Source of the DNA: an uncultured Ignavibacteria bacterium
GTDB lineage: Bacteria > Bacteroidota > Ignavibacteria > Kapaibacteriales > UBA2268
Direction: 5' to 3'
Assembly (NCBI GenBank): GCA_903911805.1
Contig: CAIWET010000612.1
Span: 1 to 31,906, forward strand
Length of the DNA stretch: 31,906 nucleotides
A program made the position numbers and the translations under genes. Numbering within the stretch: the stretch's first letter is position 1; the number at the start of each line of letters is the position of its first letter. Under the pieces are notes generated by a model that did not search any database, had not been told where the DNA came from, and saw only the letters and a list, made by a program, of their open reading frames with translations. This document shows, in pieces, positions 15,106-24,903 of the stretch.

Positions 15106-18100
15106 ATGTATTTATCAAAATTAGATATTGTCGGCTTTAAGTCTTTTGCTCAGAAAACTGAATTCAAGTTTAATGATGGATTGACAGCAATTGTTGGTCC
15201 TAATGGCTGCGGCAAGACAAATATTGTTGATGCTCTCAGATGGTGTTTGGGCGAGCAAAAATCCGCTATTTTGCGTTCTGACCATATGGAAAATGTAATT
15301 TTTAATGGTTCAAAAAATCGTAAACCATTAGGAATGGCTGAAGTATCTCTTACTTTAGACAATAACAAAGGAATTTTACCAACTGAGTTTTCAGAAGTCG
15401 TTGTAACTCGCAGATTGTTTCGCGATGGAGACAGTCAGTATTTATTGAATAACACACAATGTCGATTGCGCGATATCGTTGATTTATTTATGGATACCGG
15501 TATGGGTGCCGATTCCTACTCTGTAATCGAGTTGAAAATGGTTGAAGCAATTCTTAGCGGTAAACCCGAAGAACGTCGCCATTTGCTCGAAGAAGCAGCT
15601 GGAGTGAATAAATATAAAGCCAGAAAAAAAGAAGCCTCCAAAAAATTATCTACTGTTCAAAATGATCTACTCAGAATAAGCGATTTATTCCAGGAAATTG
15701 AAAAGCAAGTAAGCGTTCTTTCTCGCCAGGCAGCAAAAACTAAAAGATATAATAAATTGATGGAAGAATTCCGCGAATTAGACCTTAATTTATTAAAACG
15801 TGATTATCTTAAATATTCTGCTGAAATTGATAAATTAAAATCTGAAATTGCTACTTTAACAGAATCGAGAACAACTCTTGATGAGCAGAATATTACGGCA
15901 GAAGAAAATATAAAAGCTCTTGAAATCAAGCTGATTGAACTTGAAACTAAAAAGAACTTATTATTAGAAAAAGATAATTTATTTAAATCTCAAATTTCTA
16001 CAAAAAAGCAAGATATTGCAATTAATGAAGAAAAAATCACTGCTTTAAATGCAAATCAATTAAGAAATAATAGCGAAATTGATGAATCTGCAGACAAAAT
16101 AGTTTCCATTGATAACCAAATTGCTCTAAATATTGAGCAAAAAAGCAAGTTTGAAATTGAAAATGAAGATTTGGCAAAATCTTTAAATGAACAAAATGAA
16201 ATTGTTAAACAAAATAAAAATGAGCTTTCTGATTTTCGTCAAGATGCACAATTAATTAATGAAGAGATTTTAAATCTTCAAAACCAGATTAATAACTTCA
16301 GAAATTCTTTAATTAGAAATAATGCCAAAATCAAAAGCAATAATGACAGAATTCAGAAATTAAATGACGAACTTTCAAATCTCAATCAAAGCATTTCTAA
16401 TCAAGAAGTAGAAAAGCAAAGAACCGAAGATAAAAAAGCATCATTGAGAGAATTTGTTGAATTGGCTCATCAAAAATTGATTGGTGGACAAGAGCGACAA
16501 AAAACTCTTAATGCTGAAATTGAGAAATTATCAACCGAAATTAACAAAAGCAAGACTTCTCTATCATCCAAAAAAACAGAATTGGACTTCCTTTCAAGTT
16601 TAATGGATGTGGACGATACTTCAAAATTCATTTTAAAAAATGAAGCTTGGAAGAATCTTGGCAAACCTACAGTTTTAATTGAAGATATTGATGCAGCTGC
16701 AGAATATCGTGTGGCTATCGAATCTGCTTTAGGCGACTATGCCCATATTTTCCTGATTGATGATGAATCTCAAGCACATTCTGCATTCAATTATCTCAAG
16801 AAAAACGAAAAGGGAAAAGTTTCTTTTATTTGCAAATCAAATATTAAAGAAATGCCAGCTCCAAAAGATATTACTCAAGAAAATGATGTAATTGGCTGGT
16901 TAAGCGAATTAGTAAATGTGGACGATAAGCTCCGATCAATGCTAAGAAAAATCCTTAATGGATGCGTTTTAGTTAAAGATTTTGATGCAGCAAAAAGTGC
17001 TATTAATTCTGGTAAATGCTCAACTGCTGTTACTTTAGCTGGTGAAATCATAAAGAATGATGGCTTTATCAAAGGTGGTGGAATTTCCAAAAAAGAAGGT
17101 CTATCTGTTGGTAAGAATGAAAGAATTAATAAATTAAAAATTGAAATTTCTAATATCGAATCTTTATTAAAAGAAAACGAAGAAATTTTGAAAGAATTGA
17201 AATCAGAAGTTTCTGAAATTAATATTTATAATCTTTCAAATGAAATGAGAAAAGCTGAAGCTGAAGAGAATAAAAATCTACAACTAATTTCTCAATTCGA
17301 TTATAAAATTGATTCGCTCAATAAAAATTTCGAAATGATTGAGCAAAATCTGAAAGGAATTTCAAATGAAAATCTTGAACAAGAACAAGAAATAGAATCA
17401 ATCAATCAGAATTTTGAAGAATATTCAAATCAATTATATATCAAAAAAGAAGAATTTACAGTATTCCAAAGTTCTTTGAGTACCTCAGAGAAAAATGTAT
17501 CAGAAGCCGAGAAAAAAGCTAAAGATATTGAGATGAATATTATCAGGATTAATGCTGAAATCCATAGTTTAATTACTGATAATCAAAAACTTGAAGTCCA
17601 GAAGTCAGAAATTAAATTCAAAGCGGAAAGATTAAAATCTGAAATTGAATCAAACATTATTGAAATTGCAAATCTTAAAAATAAAATTGCTATAACTGCT
17701 GAAGAATTGGAATCACTCAATCAAGAAGCAACATTAGTGCAGAATGACAAGGACTTTGTAACCGCAGAGATACATTCAATTGAACAACAAATCCAACAGT
17801 ATTCCAACGATTTATCTGCAATGCGTAAAAATCACGACAGATTGACCGAATCGATTCACCATAAAGAACTTAGCTTTACTGAGATTAATTCGAGTATCAA
17901 AACTTATCGTGATAAAGCGCAAGAAAACTACGAAGTTTTTATTGATAATTATGAAATTGATTTAGAGCAAGAATTCAATTACAACGAAGCGAGAATGCAA
18001 TTAACTGCTTTAAAAGAACGCCTATCCTCAATTGGAAACGTCAATTTTATGGCTCTTAAGGAATTCGAAGAAGCAACAGAAAGATATGATTTTTACGATA

Positions 18101-18636
18101 AACAATTGAAAGATTTGCACGAATCCGAAAAATTATTAGTTGAAACAATCGAAGAAATTGATAAAAATGCTTTAGCAAGATTTTTGGATACATTCACAAA
18201 AGTTCAGCAAAATTTTGTATTTCTATTCACTAAATTATTTGGTCCTGAAGGATTTGCGGAATTAAAATTAAGCTCAGATGACGCACTAGAAGCAGATATC
18301 GAAATAATTGCACGCCCTCCAGGCAAAAAACCTCATTCAATCGAAATGCTTTCAGGTGGTGAAAAAACATTAACAGCAATTTCTCTTTTATTTGCAATTT
18401 ATCTTGTAAAGCCAAGTCCATTTTGTATTTTAGATGAGGTTGATGCTCCATTAGATGATGCAAATATTGATAAATTTTTACAAATCATCAGAGAATTCAG
18501 CAAAGAAACTCAATTCTTGATTGTAAGTCATAACAAGAGAACAATGGAATTAAGCGACACACTTTATGGCATCACTATGGCTGAAGAAGGTGTTTCAAAA
18601 GTAGTTTCTGTTAGATTATCACAAGAAGCGATATAA
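15106..18636 (+). CDS. smc: Chromosome segregation ATPase SMC
   Basis: A 1176-residue protein of normal SMC length and layout. The N-terminal ATPase half has Walker A GPNGCGKT at 31-38. The first coiled coil spans about 170-500 (Q/E/K/N-rich heptads). The hinge is at about 505-665 (KPTVLIEDIDAAAEYRVAIE ... NDGFIKGGGISKKEG). The returning coil runs to about 1000. The C-terminal half has signature LSGGEKTLTA at 1082-1091, Walker B with catalytic Glu in ILDEVDAP at about 1108-1115, and the D-loop DDAN. It dimerises and, with ScpA/ScpB (not in the window), forms the condensin that loads near the origin and separates sister chromosomes. It is preceded by 166 bases without a gene; TATTTTTG at 15057-15064 could be its -7 box. 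Module A at 18711 may terminate it. Confidence 0.98.
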   Translation: MYLSKLDIVGFKSFAQKTEFKFNDGLTAIVGPNGCGKTNIVDALRWCLGEQKSAILRSDHMENVIFNGSKNRKPLGMAEVSLTLDNNKGILPTEFSEVVVTRRLFRDGDSQYLLNNTQCRLRDIVDLFMDTGMGADSYSVIELKMVEAILSGKPEERRHLLEEAAGVNKYKARKKEASKKLSTVQNDLLRISDLFQEIEKQVSVLSRQAAKTKRYNKLMEEFRELDLNLLKRDYLKYSAEIDKLKSEIATLTESRTTLDEQNITAEENIKALEIKLIELETKKNLLLEKDNLFKSQISTKKQDIAINEEKITALNANQLRNNSEIDESADKIVSIDNQIALNIEQKSKFEIENEDLAKSLNEQNEIVKQNKNELSDFRQDAQLINEEILNLQNQINNFRNSLIRNNAKIKSNNDRIQKLNDELSNLNQSISNQEVEKQRTEDKKASLREFVELAHQKLIGGQERQKTLNAEIEKLSTEINKSKTSLSSKKTELDFLSSLMDVDDTSKFILKNEAWKNLGKPTVLIEDIDAAAEYRVAIESALGDYAHIFLIDDESQAHSAFNYLKKNEKGKVSFICKSNIKEMPAPKDITQENDVIGWLSELVNVDDKLRSMLRKILNGCVLVKDFDAAKSAINSGKCSTAVTLAGEIIKNDGFIKGGGISKKEGLSVGKNERINKLKIEISNIESLLKENEEILKELKSEVSEINIYNLSNEMRKAEAEENKNLQLISQFDYKIDSLNKNFEMIEQNLKGISNENLEQEQEIESINQNFEEYSNQLYIKKEEFTVFQSSLSTSEKNVSEAEKKAKDIEMNIIRINAEIHSLITDNQKLEVQKSEIKFKAERLKSEIESNIIEIANLKNKIAITAEELESLNQEATLVQNDKDFVTAEIHSIEQQIQQYSNDLSAMRKNHDRLTESIHHKELSFTEINSSIKTYRDKAQENYEVFIDNYEIDLEQEFNYNEARMQLTALKERLSSIGNVNFMALKEFEEATERYDFYDKQLKDLHESEKLLVETIEEIDKNALARFLDTFTKVQQNFVFLFTKLFGPEGFAELKLSSDDALEADIEIIARPPGKKPHSIEMLSGGEKTLTAISLLFAIYLVKPSPFCILDEVDAPLDDANIDKFLQIIREFSKETQFLIVSHNKRTMELSDTLYGITMAEEGVSKVVSVRLSQEAI

Positions 18637-18649
18637 GATCACGATCTCG

Positions 18650-19069
18650 TATTACCCCTCCCTAAATCCCTCTCCAAAAGAGAGGGACTGGAAGAAAAGG
18701 AATAATCTTTGTAGAGACAGGTCTAAAGACCTGTCTTTTTTATTTTTTTTGCAAGGTGTCATGCCGCACTTCGGTGTGGCATCTACGTCTAGAAAATCGA
18801 CAACCACTCGCCCCACCCTAAATCCCTCCCCTTGAAGGGAGGGACTGGAAGAAAGAGAACTATTTATCTCTTAACTAAATGATTCTACTATATTTACTTC
18901 CCATCCTTCAGTATGGAGGGGTGGCAAAACGTGTATTCATGAATGTTTTGACGGGGTGGTCACTTTTCTTTCTTAAGAGAAACACACCCCCTGTCCCCCT
19001 CTTGATAGAGGGGGGAAAAGACATTTATTTCTTCAAATCCCTGCCCTCGCAAGCAGGGACTTGAAGAAA
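18650..19069. repeat. Repeat block IV (C-A-B-C-D-E plus a C-like hairpin)
   Basis: Gene-free DNA between smc and the convergent OmpA gene. Modules: C at 18650-18700, A at 18711-18740, B at 18757-18788, C at 18809-18856, D at 18896-18966 (inner hairpin CAAAACGTG...ATGTTTTG), E at 18980-19020, and a separate hairpin TTTCTTCAAATCCCTGC/GCAGGGACTTGAAGAAA at 19028-19069. The last could terminate the OmpA operon on the minus strand. A-B-C-D here aligns module by module with 4-263. A short open frame across 18879-19064 is only translated repeat. Confidence 0.85.
18711..18740 (+). terminator. Module A copy 5, downstream of smc
   Basis: GTAGAGACAGGTC/GACCTGTC hairpin with one extra loop base relative to the other copies, followed by five T. 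It lies 75 bases after the smc stop and is oriented to end smc transcription. Confidence 0.55.
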
Positions 19070-19105
19070 TGGGAAAAGCAATGTCTTTCTTAGCGAACTA
19101 AATTC

Positions 19106-21247
19106 TTATTTTACAGGAGTTTCTATTATAATCTTTACTGTTCTTGAATAACTTCTACCTTCAGGTAAATCATTATTATAAAGTAATTCATCAGATCCAA
19201 CAGGATTGATTGTCAAATTTGCTTCATTAACTTCCAAAAACTTTTGAACTTCGCGGCAACGCTTTTCTGCTAATGCTTTGTTATATTCACTCTCGCCAGT
19301 TCTATCGGTATATCCAGAAATAATAACTTTTGAATTTGGTTTAATTCTAGTTTTTATTTGTTCCATTATAACTGATTGACTTTTTGTAAGATTAGCTTTG
19401 TCAAAATCAAAAACGATTAATGAGAATTTCTCGACAATTTTATCATCTTTAATTTCTTCGCGTTTCTTTTTAATTGTCTTTTGGTGTATTGTCAAATCTT
19501 GGTATGCAGTAACCTTCTTGCTATATTCATTGATAGCTGACAATGTAATCGTAACAGGAGTTTCAACTGCAGGAATTGGCTTGTCTTCAACTTTCCATTG
19601 CAAAACACTTGGAACATCTTTGCCACTAAATTCTCTTAATAATCTGTTGTCTTGAGTAATATCAACTCTCCAAGATTTTAATTCGGCTTCTGAGAAAACT
19701 GTTGGGTTAATCTCAACCAAAGGCGGATTAGATGTTCTAGTAATTTGGCGCAAAGTTACTGGTTTAAGAATTTCAGGACTTGTTGATGATAATTCAACTC
19801 TTTGATTTTCCTGTAAACCGTCTTCAATCTTGACGTTTGAAGGAGCTAATGGCAAGTTTCTTGATTCAGTTTTAATCCTTTTTGCGTCAATTCCCCAAAC
19901 TGTAGTCAAATAAGTTTTGATTTTTTCAGCTCTAGCCTTAGATAATTCAATATTATTCTTTTCTTCGGCTGTATTGTTATTGCAACCGGTTATTGTAATC
20001 GTAGCTTTTGGATTTTCGTTCAATCTTGAGCCAACAATATTCAGGAAATTAGAATAAATATCTAATGTATTCCATTTTAAGCTATCCTCAGAGAACTTGA
20101 AAGATTGATCGGCAGTTATCATTTTTTGCTGAATTTGTCCAATTTCGCTTTTTCCTTTTTCAAAGAAGATTTGAGGTAATAATGGGAATAATTCCGATTC
20201 TTCTAATTCTTCGATTACTATCTCAGGATTTTCTTTTCTTGTTCCATCTTTTGTAACGCCTGTGGCTGTTAGGGCAAGCTTTAGATCAGCTTCTCTTGGG
20301 ACACTTCTTTCGTAATGCTCTTTAATAATTTGGCGTTCCATTATCGTATCAGTTTTTGTGATTTTGTATGCTTCAGAATCATCTGTGCCGATTAATGTAA
20401 TAATTTCTTTAGGCAATCCCATCACTATTTTAGAGATTGTATCTCTTTGAATTGTGGTATCTCTATAATATTGAATTTTTGGTGATTCGTAAATCGGAAG
20501 ATTCAAGCTTGCTCCAAAAGATAAGCTCATAACTTTCCAATTAACTGAAGAAATATTAGTAAAAGGGAAATAATATTTAATTTCTGGAGTTAGATAAGTG
20601 TTTTTGCCAATTTCTAATCTATATCCTGCACCAATAGAAGCGTGTACTTGTAATGCTTCTTTATCTGGCAATGGTTCATTTTGAATGTCATTATTTCTGG
20701 TTACTTTGCCATCAAGAAAAACAACATTTTCTGGACTTGTCAATCGCTCTTCTTGAGAATAATTTCCAGAAAACATATAACCAAATTTCAAACCACCAGT
20801 AAAGAATAAATCTTGGACAGGATAATAGCTGATAACTGGCTCAAAGTCCATCTGATATAGACTTGCCGACAAAGTATGATCAACTGTTACACTTGCGATG
20901 TATTCTTTCCCTTGAGTATTTCTGACTGTATAATTGCCAATGTTTTCCTGCTCAGTGATTTCGCCATTGAGAGAAGAAATACCAGCTCTTAATCCAAGTT
21001 TGAATTTATTATATACGTCAAAATCAAATAGTATTCCTAACGAAAATCCAGCTCCTGTGCCAGTATTATAATAATGTGGGCAACAACTTGGCACATTTGG
21101 CAATTTTGTAAAATCAGGCAAATGGAAATTATGGAGATAACTTCCATAAACGCCAGTATGGAATAATAATTCTCTCTCAGCGGAGATTGAAGTATAGGAG
21201 ATAATAATTGCTATAAATACTAATATTATTTTTTTCATAAATTTCAT
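19106..21247 (-). CDS. OmpA-family outer-membrane protein with two OmpA-like domains
   Basis: A 713-residue protein. Signal peptide about 1-23 (Met4 is the more typical start, MKKIILVFIAIIISYTSISA). Residues 25-255 form an outer-membrane beta-barrel-like region (GVYGSYLHNF, GLRAGISS, GGLKFGYMFSG, SIGAGYRLEIG, LSFGASLNLP). A first, degenerate OmpA-like domain follows at about 365-490 (PQIFFEKGKSEI ... ITITGCNNNTAEEKNNIELSKARAEK). An intervening beta domain comes next, then a second, well-formed OmpA domain at about 603-708 (FDFDKANLTKSQ, VIISGYTDRTGESEYNKALAEKRC). The second can bind peptidoglycan; the first lacks the TD..G motif. Envelope anchoring is the likely role. The gene lies 31 bases after the glycine-rich gene, so an operon is likely. 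Confidence 0.88.
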   Translation of the reverse strand: MKFMKKIILVFIAIIISYTSISAERELLFHTGVYGSYLHNFHLPDFTKLPNVPSCCPHYYNTGTGAGFSLGILFDFDVYNKFKLGLRAGISSLNGEITEQENIGNYTVRNTQGKEYIASVTVDHTLSASLYQMDFEPVISYYPVQDLFFTGGLKFGYMFSGNYSQEERLTSPENVVFLDGKVTRNNDIQNEPLPDKEALQVHASIGAGYRLEIGKNTYLTPEIKYYFPFTNISSVNWKVMSLSFGASLNLPIYESPKIQYYRDTTIQRDTISKIVMGLPKEIITLIGTDDSEAYKITKTDTIMERQIIKEHYERSVPREADLKLALTATGVTKDGTRKENPEIVIEELEESELFPLLPQIFFEKGKSEIGQIQQKMITADQSFKFSEDSLKWNTLDIYSNFLNIVGSRLNENPKATITITGCNNNTAEEKNNIELSKARAEKIKTYLTTVWGIDAKRIKTESRNLPLAPSNVKIEDGLQENQRVELSSTSPEILKPVTLRQITRTSNPPLVEINPTVFSEAELKSWRVDITQDNRLLREFSGKDVPSVLQWKVEDKPIPAVETPVTITLSAINEYSKKVTAYQDLTIHQKTIKKKREEIKDDKIVEKFSLIVFDFDKANLTKSQSVIMEQIKTRIKPNSKVIISGYTDRTGESEYNKALAEKRCREVQKFLEVNEANLTINPVGSDELLYNNDLPEGRSYSRTVKIIIETPVK

Positions 21248-21278
21248 TCTAATTTATTCTATTTATATTTTTTCAAAA

Positions 21279-24200
21279 TTAATCAATAATTACCAAAGGC
21301 AATGTAACAATTCCTGATGGACTTGTCATTTTTAAATAATAAATTCCATTTGAAATATTGCTCAAAGTAAATCTGAAATTATAGTTCTTATCTTTGCTTA
21401 AGCTATGGCTCCATTTGTTCAAATTAATGCAACCACCCTGTAAATCAAATAAATCAAGTTTATAATCTCCGACTGCAAGCACATTGATATCAACTAATAA
21501 TTCACTATTTTTATAAGAAGAAATCATTTTTTGAGGGCTTGTGTCTTTAATTAATCTAACTCCACCTTCTTCGCAAATTGTAATTTCAAGTGAACCGTTT
21601 AGCTCCTTATCGGATACTACTAATGATGGGTCTGCAAAATACAAATAATCCCATTTAATATCAGTTTTAATTGTGTCACCTAATAATGCAGCACCTTTAA
21701 GGTTGAAAATCAGAGAATCTGTTTTATTTATTTCATAATTTTCAACTGAAAAGCCAATAAATCTTCTATTTAAATATATTGAATCTTTCAAAATCGAAAT
21801 ATCGCCATCAGCATAAGGGGTAAATAATGTTTTTCTGAAATTTATTCCTGCAAACATTTTCATATTTTTCAAAGTATCTCTATTATCCGAAAGTGTAGCA
21901 TAAACAGGAATCGATAAATCTCTATTTAATGGGGAAGAAATTACTGAATCAATTCTAATTGACATTCTTTTTATAGGTAAAGCTCCACCACTTAAATAGA
22001 AAGTAAATTCCTGACTGCACAATCCATCTGAAATTTGAATTTTTAATGAATCTTTATAATCCAAAGTGTCTTTGGGTGTATATGAAAATTCTATACTATC
22101 AGTTTGAGCAGTAACAAAAATCATAGCTGGTAGATTAGTTATCAATTTAAAAACTGTTCCAGTTAATGGTTGAGTAATAATATTTGTAAGAGGTTTTTTA
22201 CTCCTGTTTTCAAACCATAATTTAATGTTTTTAGTAGAATTGACAGCAATTTTTCCAAAATCTCCATAAGCCTGACCAGAATTAACAACGCCTTCAGATT
22301 TGTACATAATTCTTGACATCGTGGCGTAAATCATTATGGAATCTATTGGATTTGTACATTGCGATATATAAACATAGTATTTTTTAATGAAGACTGTATC
22401 ACTAAATAATACATTATAGCTTTTAAATTCGACATCTATAGTTGCAAATCCAGCTGGTGGAATTGCATCGCTACCGTTAATAGTCATATCATAACCCTGA
22501 TGCGCAGAGCTTTCTAATCTTAGGTTTACTACTTGTTTGCCGGTGTTATAAACTCTAAAAGCAGATTTAATTTTATCGCCCCAACAAATATCTCCAACAT
22601 AAAGTGATTTTGGAAGAGTAATATCATATTTTTTTGTGTTTAAAGTATCTCTAGTTTCAACAGAAGGAATATCAATAGAAATATTAATTCCAATAGCCCA
22701 AGGCTGATGATTTGCAAATTTATCATTATGTGGAATAAATAAAGTATCTGAAAATGTAATTGATTTTGGAGATTTAAACCATAAAGTTACGGTAATAGAA
22801 TCATCAGGTGAAATTCTATCAATCATATTATAAATACCAAAATATTTAAAAATATTTGTGTCTTTTCCATAAGATTTAAAAATATCCATAAACAACATTG
22901 CATCACCTTTGTTATATAAAGTGATTGTCTTGAATATCATTTCATTTGGACAAGCATTGATTAAATATGTAATGGTAGAATCACCGGAAATAATCGGTGA
23001 TTTTATTTTTCTTAAAACATTGCAACTCGCCTGAGAAAGAATATGCTGAGGAATATAAGAATAATCATTATCCCAAATCCCACTTTCTGATTGATAACTA
23101 GACAAATAAATCAATGTATCTTTTGTTCTTATATCAAAATCTAAAGACCATTTATTTCCATTAATTTTTAATTTTTTAGTAACATCAATCCAATCTGTAC
23201 TTTCCCATTTCAAAAGAACGTGAGGCTGAGTATTATTGCTAAAAGTTCCAGTTACTTGAGAAATTCTCTCGATAAAATTACTTGTATCAGATGTTGGTCC
23301 AAAGTAAGGAGTAGCAGCTACAGGATTAAAAACTCCAGTCATATTTGGGTTATTATATCTCAATCTTCCATAGCCAGCTCTTACTCCAGGCTTAACATTT
23401 AAAATATTATTATTATCTGCTAATTTAGAATTTAAATCAATAAAACCACCAGAACCGCCACCACCTTTGTCGCCACCACCACCACCACCATCTTTGCCAT
23501 TAGCATTGAATGTGATTGATCTGACTAAATTTGCAGAAATTCTGATTGCTCCTCCAGCTCCTCCACCTTCGCCAGAACATCCACCAAAAGTATATTGAGG
23601 ATTGCCACTTGCACCACCAGATCCTCCAGCTAATGGAATTCCCATTGGATTGCCGTGAGCTTTCCCACCATTCTTTGCGTTAACATCATAGCCAAATCCA
23701 TCAGAGCCATAACCACCAGATCCTCCGACTTGATTTTGGCCAGAGCCACCACCAGCACCAAATTCGCCTGGGTTGGTATTGCAGTCTGTGTTAGGGTCGC
23801 AATCTTTTGCTGATTTTCCAAATGGATGGCCTGTTCCGCCACCTGCTGACTCATATATTCCACTTGTTGAGCGACCACCCAAAACTCCATTGAGCGAAGT
23901 TCCGCCAACAATTTTTCTTCCTTTATCATCTAAAGTTGTAGGCTGTTTACCCGTTCCATTTCCAATATTTCTACGATAACTCAATGAGTTATTGAATAAA
24001 TTTGTTCCACCAGGACCGCCACCTGTAAAACCATCTCCACCACCACTTGAAGAATTAAGATCGCAATATTTTCCACCACCGCCGCCGCCGCCAGGACCGC
24101 CGTGAGCAGAATTGCCGTTCATTCCACCATCTACAGAAATAATAGTTGCAGTTCCACCAATAATGTTTCCTTTAGCTAATAAAACAAAAGGTAAATAAGC

Positions 24201-24773
24201 CTGATTACCATCGGCAATCAAATCGCAATCTTTTATTGAAACTGTATAAGTTCCATTTCCTAAAATCAATGAATCTACAATCATTGCTCCACGTTTGGAT
24301 CGAATGCCAAGAGTACCTTCGCCTAAAATTCGTTCAGGTTTTCCAGCAACGTTACCCATTTGGAAAGGTTGAACTATGAAAAAAGTATCGATATTTGATA
24401 AATTGCCATTTATATATACTCCAATTGGAATTCGGTATTGAGGATTTAATAAATTCCAATTTGAAGAATTTGGATTTTCATTTGGATTAATAAAAGCTTG
24501 AGAGGAAACCATTCTTCCATCCCAAGAAACAACAAGAGGACCAAATGTTAGCCTTTTTTTATCAAGAACGTTTATGGCTTCTAATCTAATTGAGCTGAAA
24601 GGTCCATTATCAAAATAACCATCTGTACCAAAATTTCCTTTTTTGTCGTTAGGACCAATTACTTCAACATAAACGCCCATTCCAGGGGCACCAATGTCTG
24701 GCAAAATATAAGAAATTTCCTGAGAAAAAAGAGCTCCAATTTGTAAAAATAACAATATCAATAATTTTTTCAT
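21279..24773 (-). CDS. Very large glycine-rich surface protein with T9SS-like C-terminus
   Basis: The start is set at ATG 24773 because a proper signal peptide begins there (MKKLLILLFLQIGALFSQ); the frame extends to 24827, but the extra 18 residues do not fit a signal. About 1164 residues. The N-terminal 200 form a beta region. Then comes a glycine-rich stretch of about 225 residues (roughly 215-440) with GGPGGGGGGG, GGGDGFTGGGPGG and GAGGAIRISANL, and GKDGGGGGGDKGGGGSGGFIDL. This resembles 'GGxGGGAxGGxIxI' regions that may fold as polyglycine II helices. Several Ig-like, choice-of-anchor-D-type domains follow (SITVTLWFKSPKS, FATIDVEFKS, SIEFSYTPKD). The end (YKLDLFDLQGG ... ISNGIYYLKM) fits a sorting domain. 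Likely a secreted adhesin or surface-layer protein; ligand unknown. Confidence 0.82.
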   Translation of the reverse strand: MKKLLILLFLQIGALFSQEISYILPDIGAPGMGVYVEVIGPNDKKGNFGTDGYFDNGPFSSIRLEAINVLDKKRLTFGPLVVSWDGRMVSSQAFINPNENPNSSNWNLLNPQYRIPIGVYINGNLSNIDTFFIVQPFQMGNVAGKPERILGEGTLGIRSKRGAMIVDSLILGNGTYTVSIKDCDLIADGNQAYLPFVLLAKGNIIGGTATIISVDGGMNGNSAHGGPGGGGGGGKYCDLNSSSGGGDGFTGGGPGGTNLFNNSLSYRRNIGNGTGKQPTTLDDKGRKIVGGTSLNGVLGGRSTSGIYESAGGGTGHPFGKSAKDCDPNTDCNTNPGEFGAGGGSGQNQVGGSGGYGSDGFGYDVNAKNGGKAHGNPMGIPLAGGSGGASGNPQYTFGGCSGEGGGAGGAIRISANLVRSITFNANGKDGGGGGGDKGGGGSGGFIDLNSKLADNNNILNVKPGVRAGYGRLRYNNPNMTGVFNPVAATPYFGPTSDTSNFIERISQVTGTFSNNTQPHVLLKWESTDWIDVTKKLKINGNKWSLDFDIRTKDTLIYLSSYQSESGIWDNDYSYIPQHILSQASCNVLRKIKSPIISGDSTITYLINACPNEMIFKTITLYNKGDAMLFMDIFKSYGKDTNIFKYFGIYNMIDRISPDDSITVTLWFKSPKSITFSDTLFIPHNDKFANHQPWAIGINISIDIPSVETRDTLNTKKYDITLPKSLYVGDICWGDKIKSAFRVYNTGKQVVNLRLESSAHQGYDMTINGSDAIPPAGFATIDVEFKSYNVLFSDTVFIKKYYVYISQCTNPIDSIMIYATMSRIMYKSEGVVNSGQAYGDFGKIAVNSTKNIKLWFENRSKKPLTNIITQPLTGTVFKLITNLPAMIFVTAQTDSIEFSYTPKDTLDYKDSLKIQISDGLCSQEFTFYLSGGALPIKRMSIRIDSVISSPLNRDLSIPVYATLSDNRDTLKNMKMFAGINFRKTLFTPYADGDISILKDSIYLNRRFIGFSVENYEINKTDSLIFNLKGAALLGDTIKTDIKWDYLYFADPSLVVSDKELNGSLEITICEEGGVRLIKDTSPQKMISSYKNSELLVDINVLAVGDYKLDLFDLQGGCINLNKWSHSLSKDKNYNFRFTLSNISNGIYYLKMTSPSGIVTLPLVIID

Positions 24774-24903
24774 ACTAACAATATCACCCAAGTGATTAAT
24801 TAAAAATTTTAATAGTATAATAGACACAAAAACGAAAAAATATTATTTTTTTTAAGAAAAAAATCATAGTTTTGATTTTAGTTGAATTTAAAATTAGCAA
24901 AAA

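Noticed and set aside
18879..19064. Short frame in repeat block IV, and a similar one at 30420-30629
   Set aside because: Both are translated repeat modules C-F without independent protein features.
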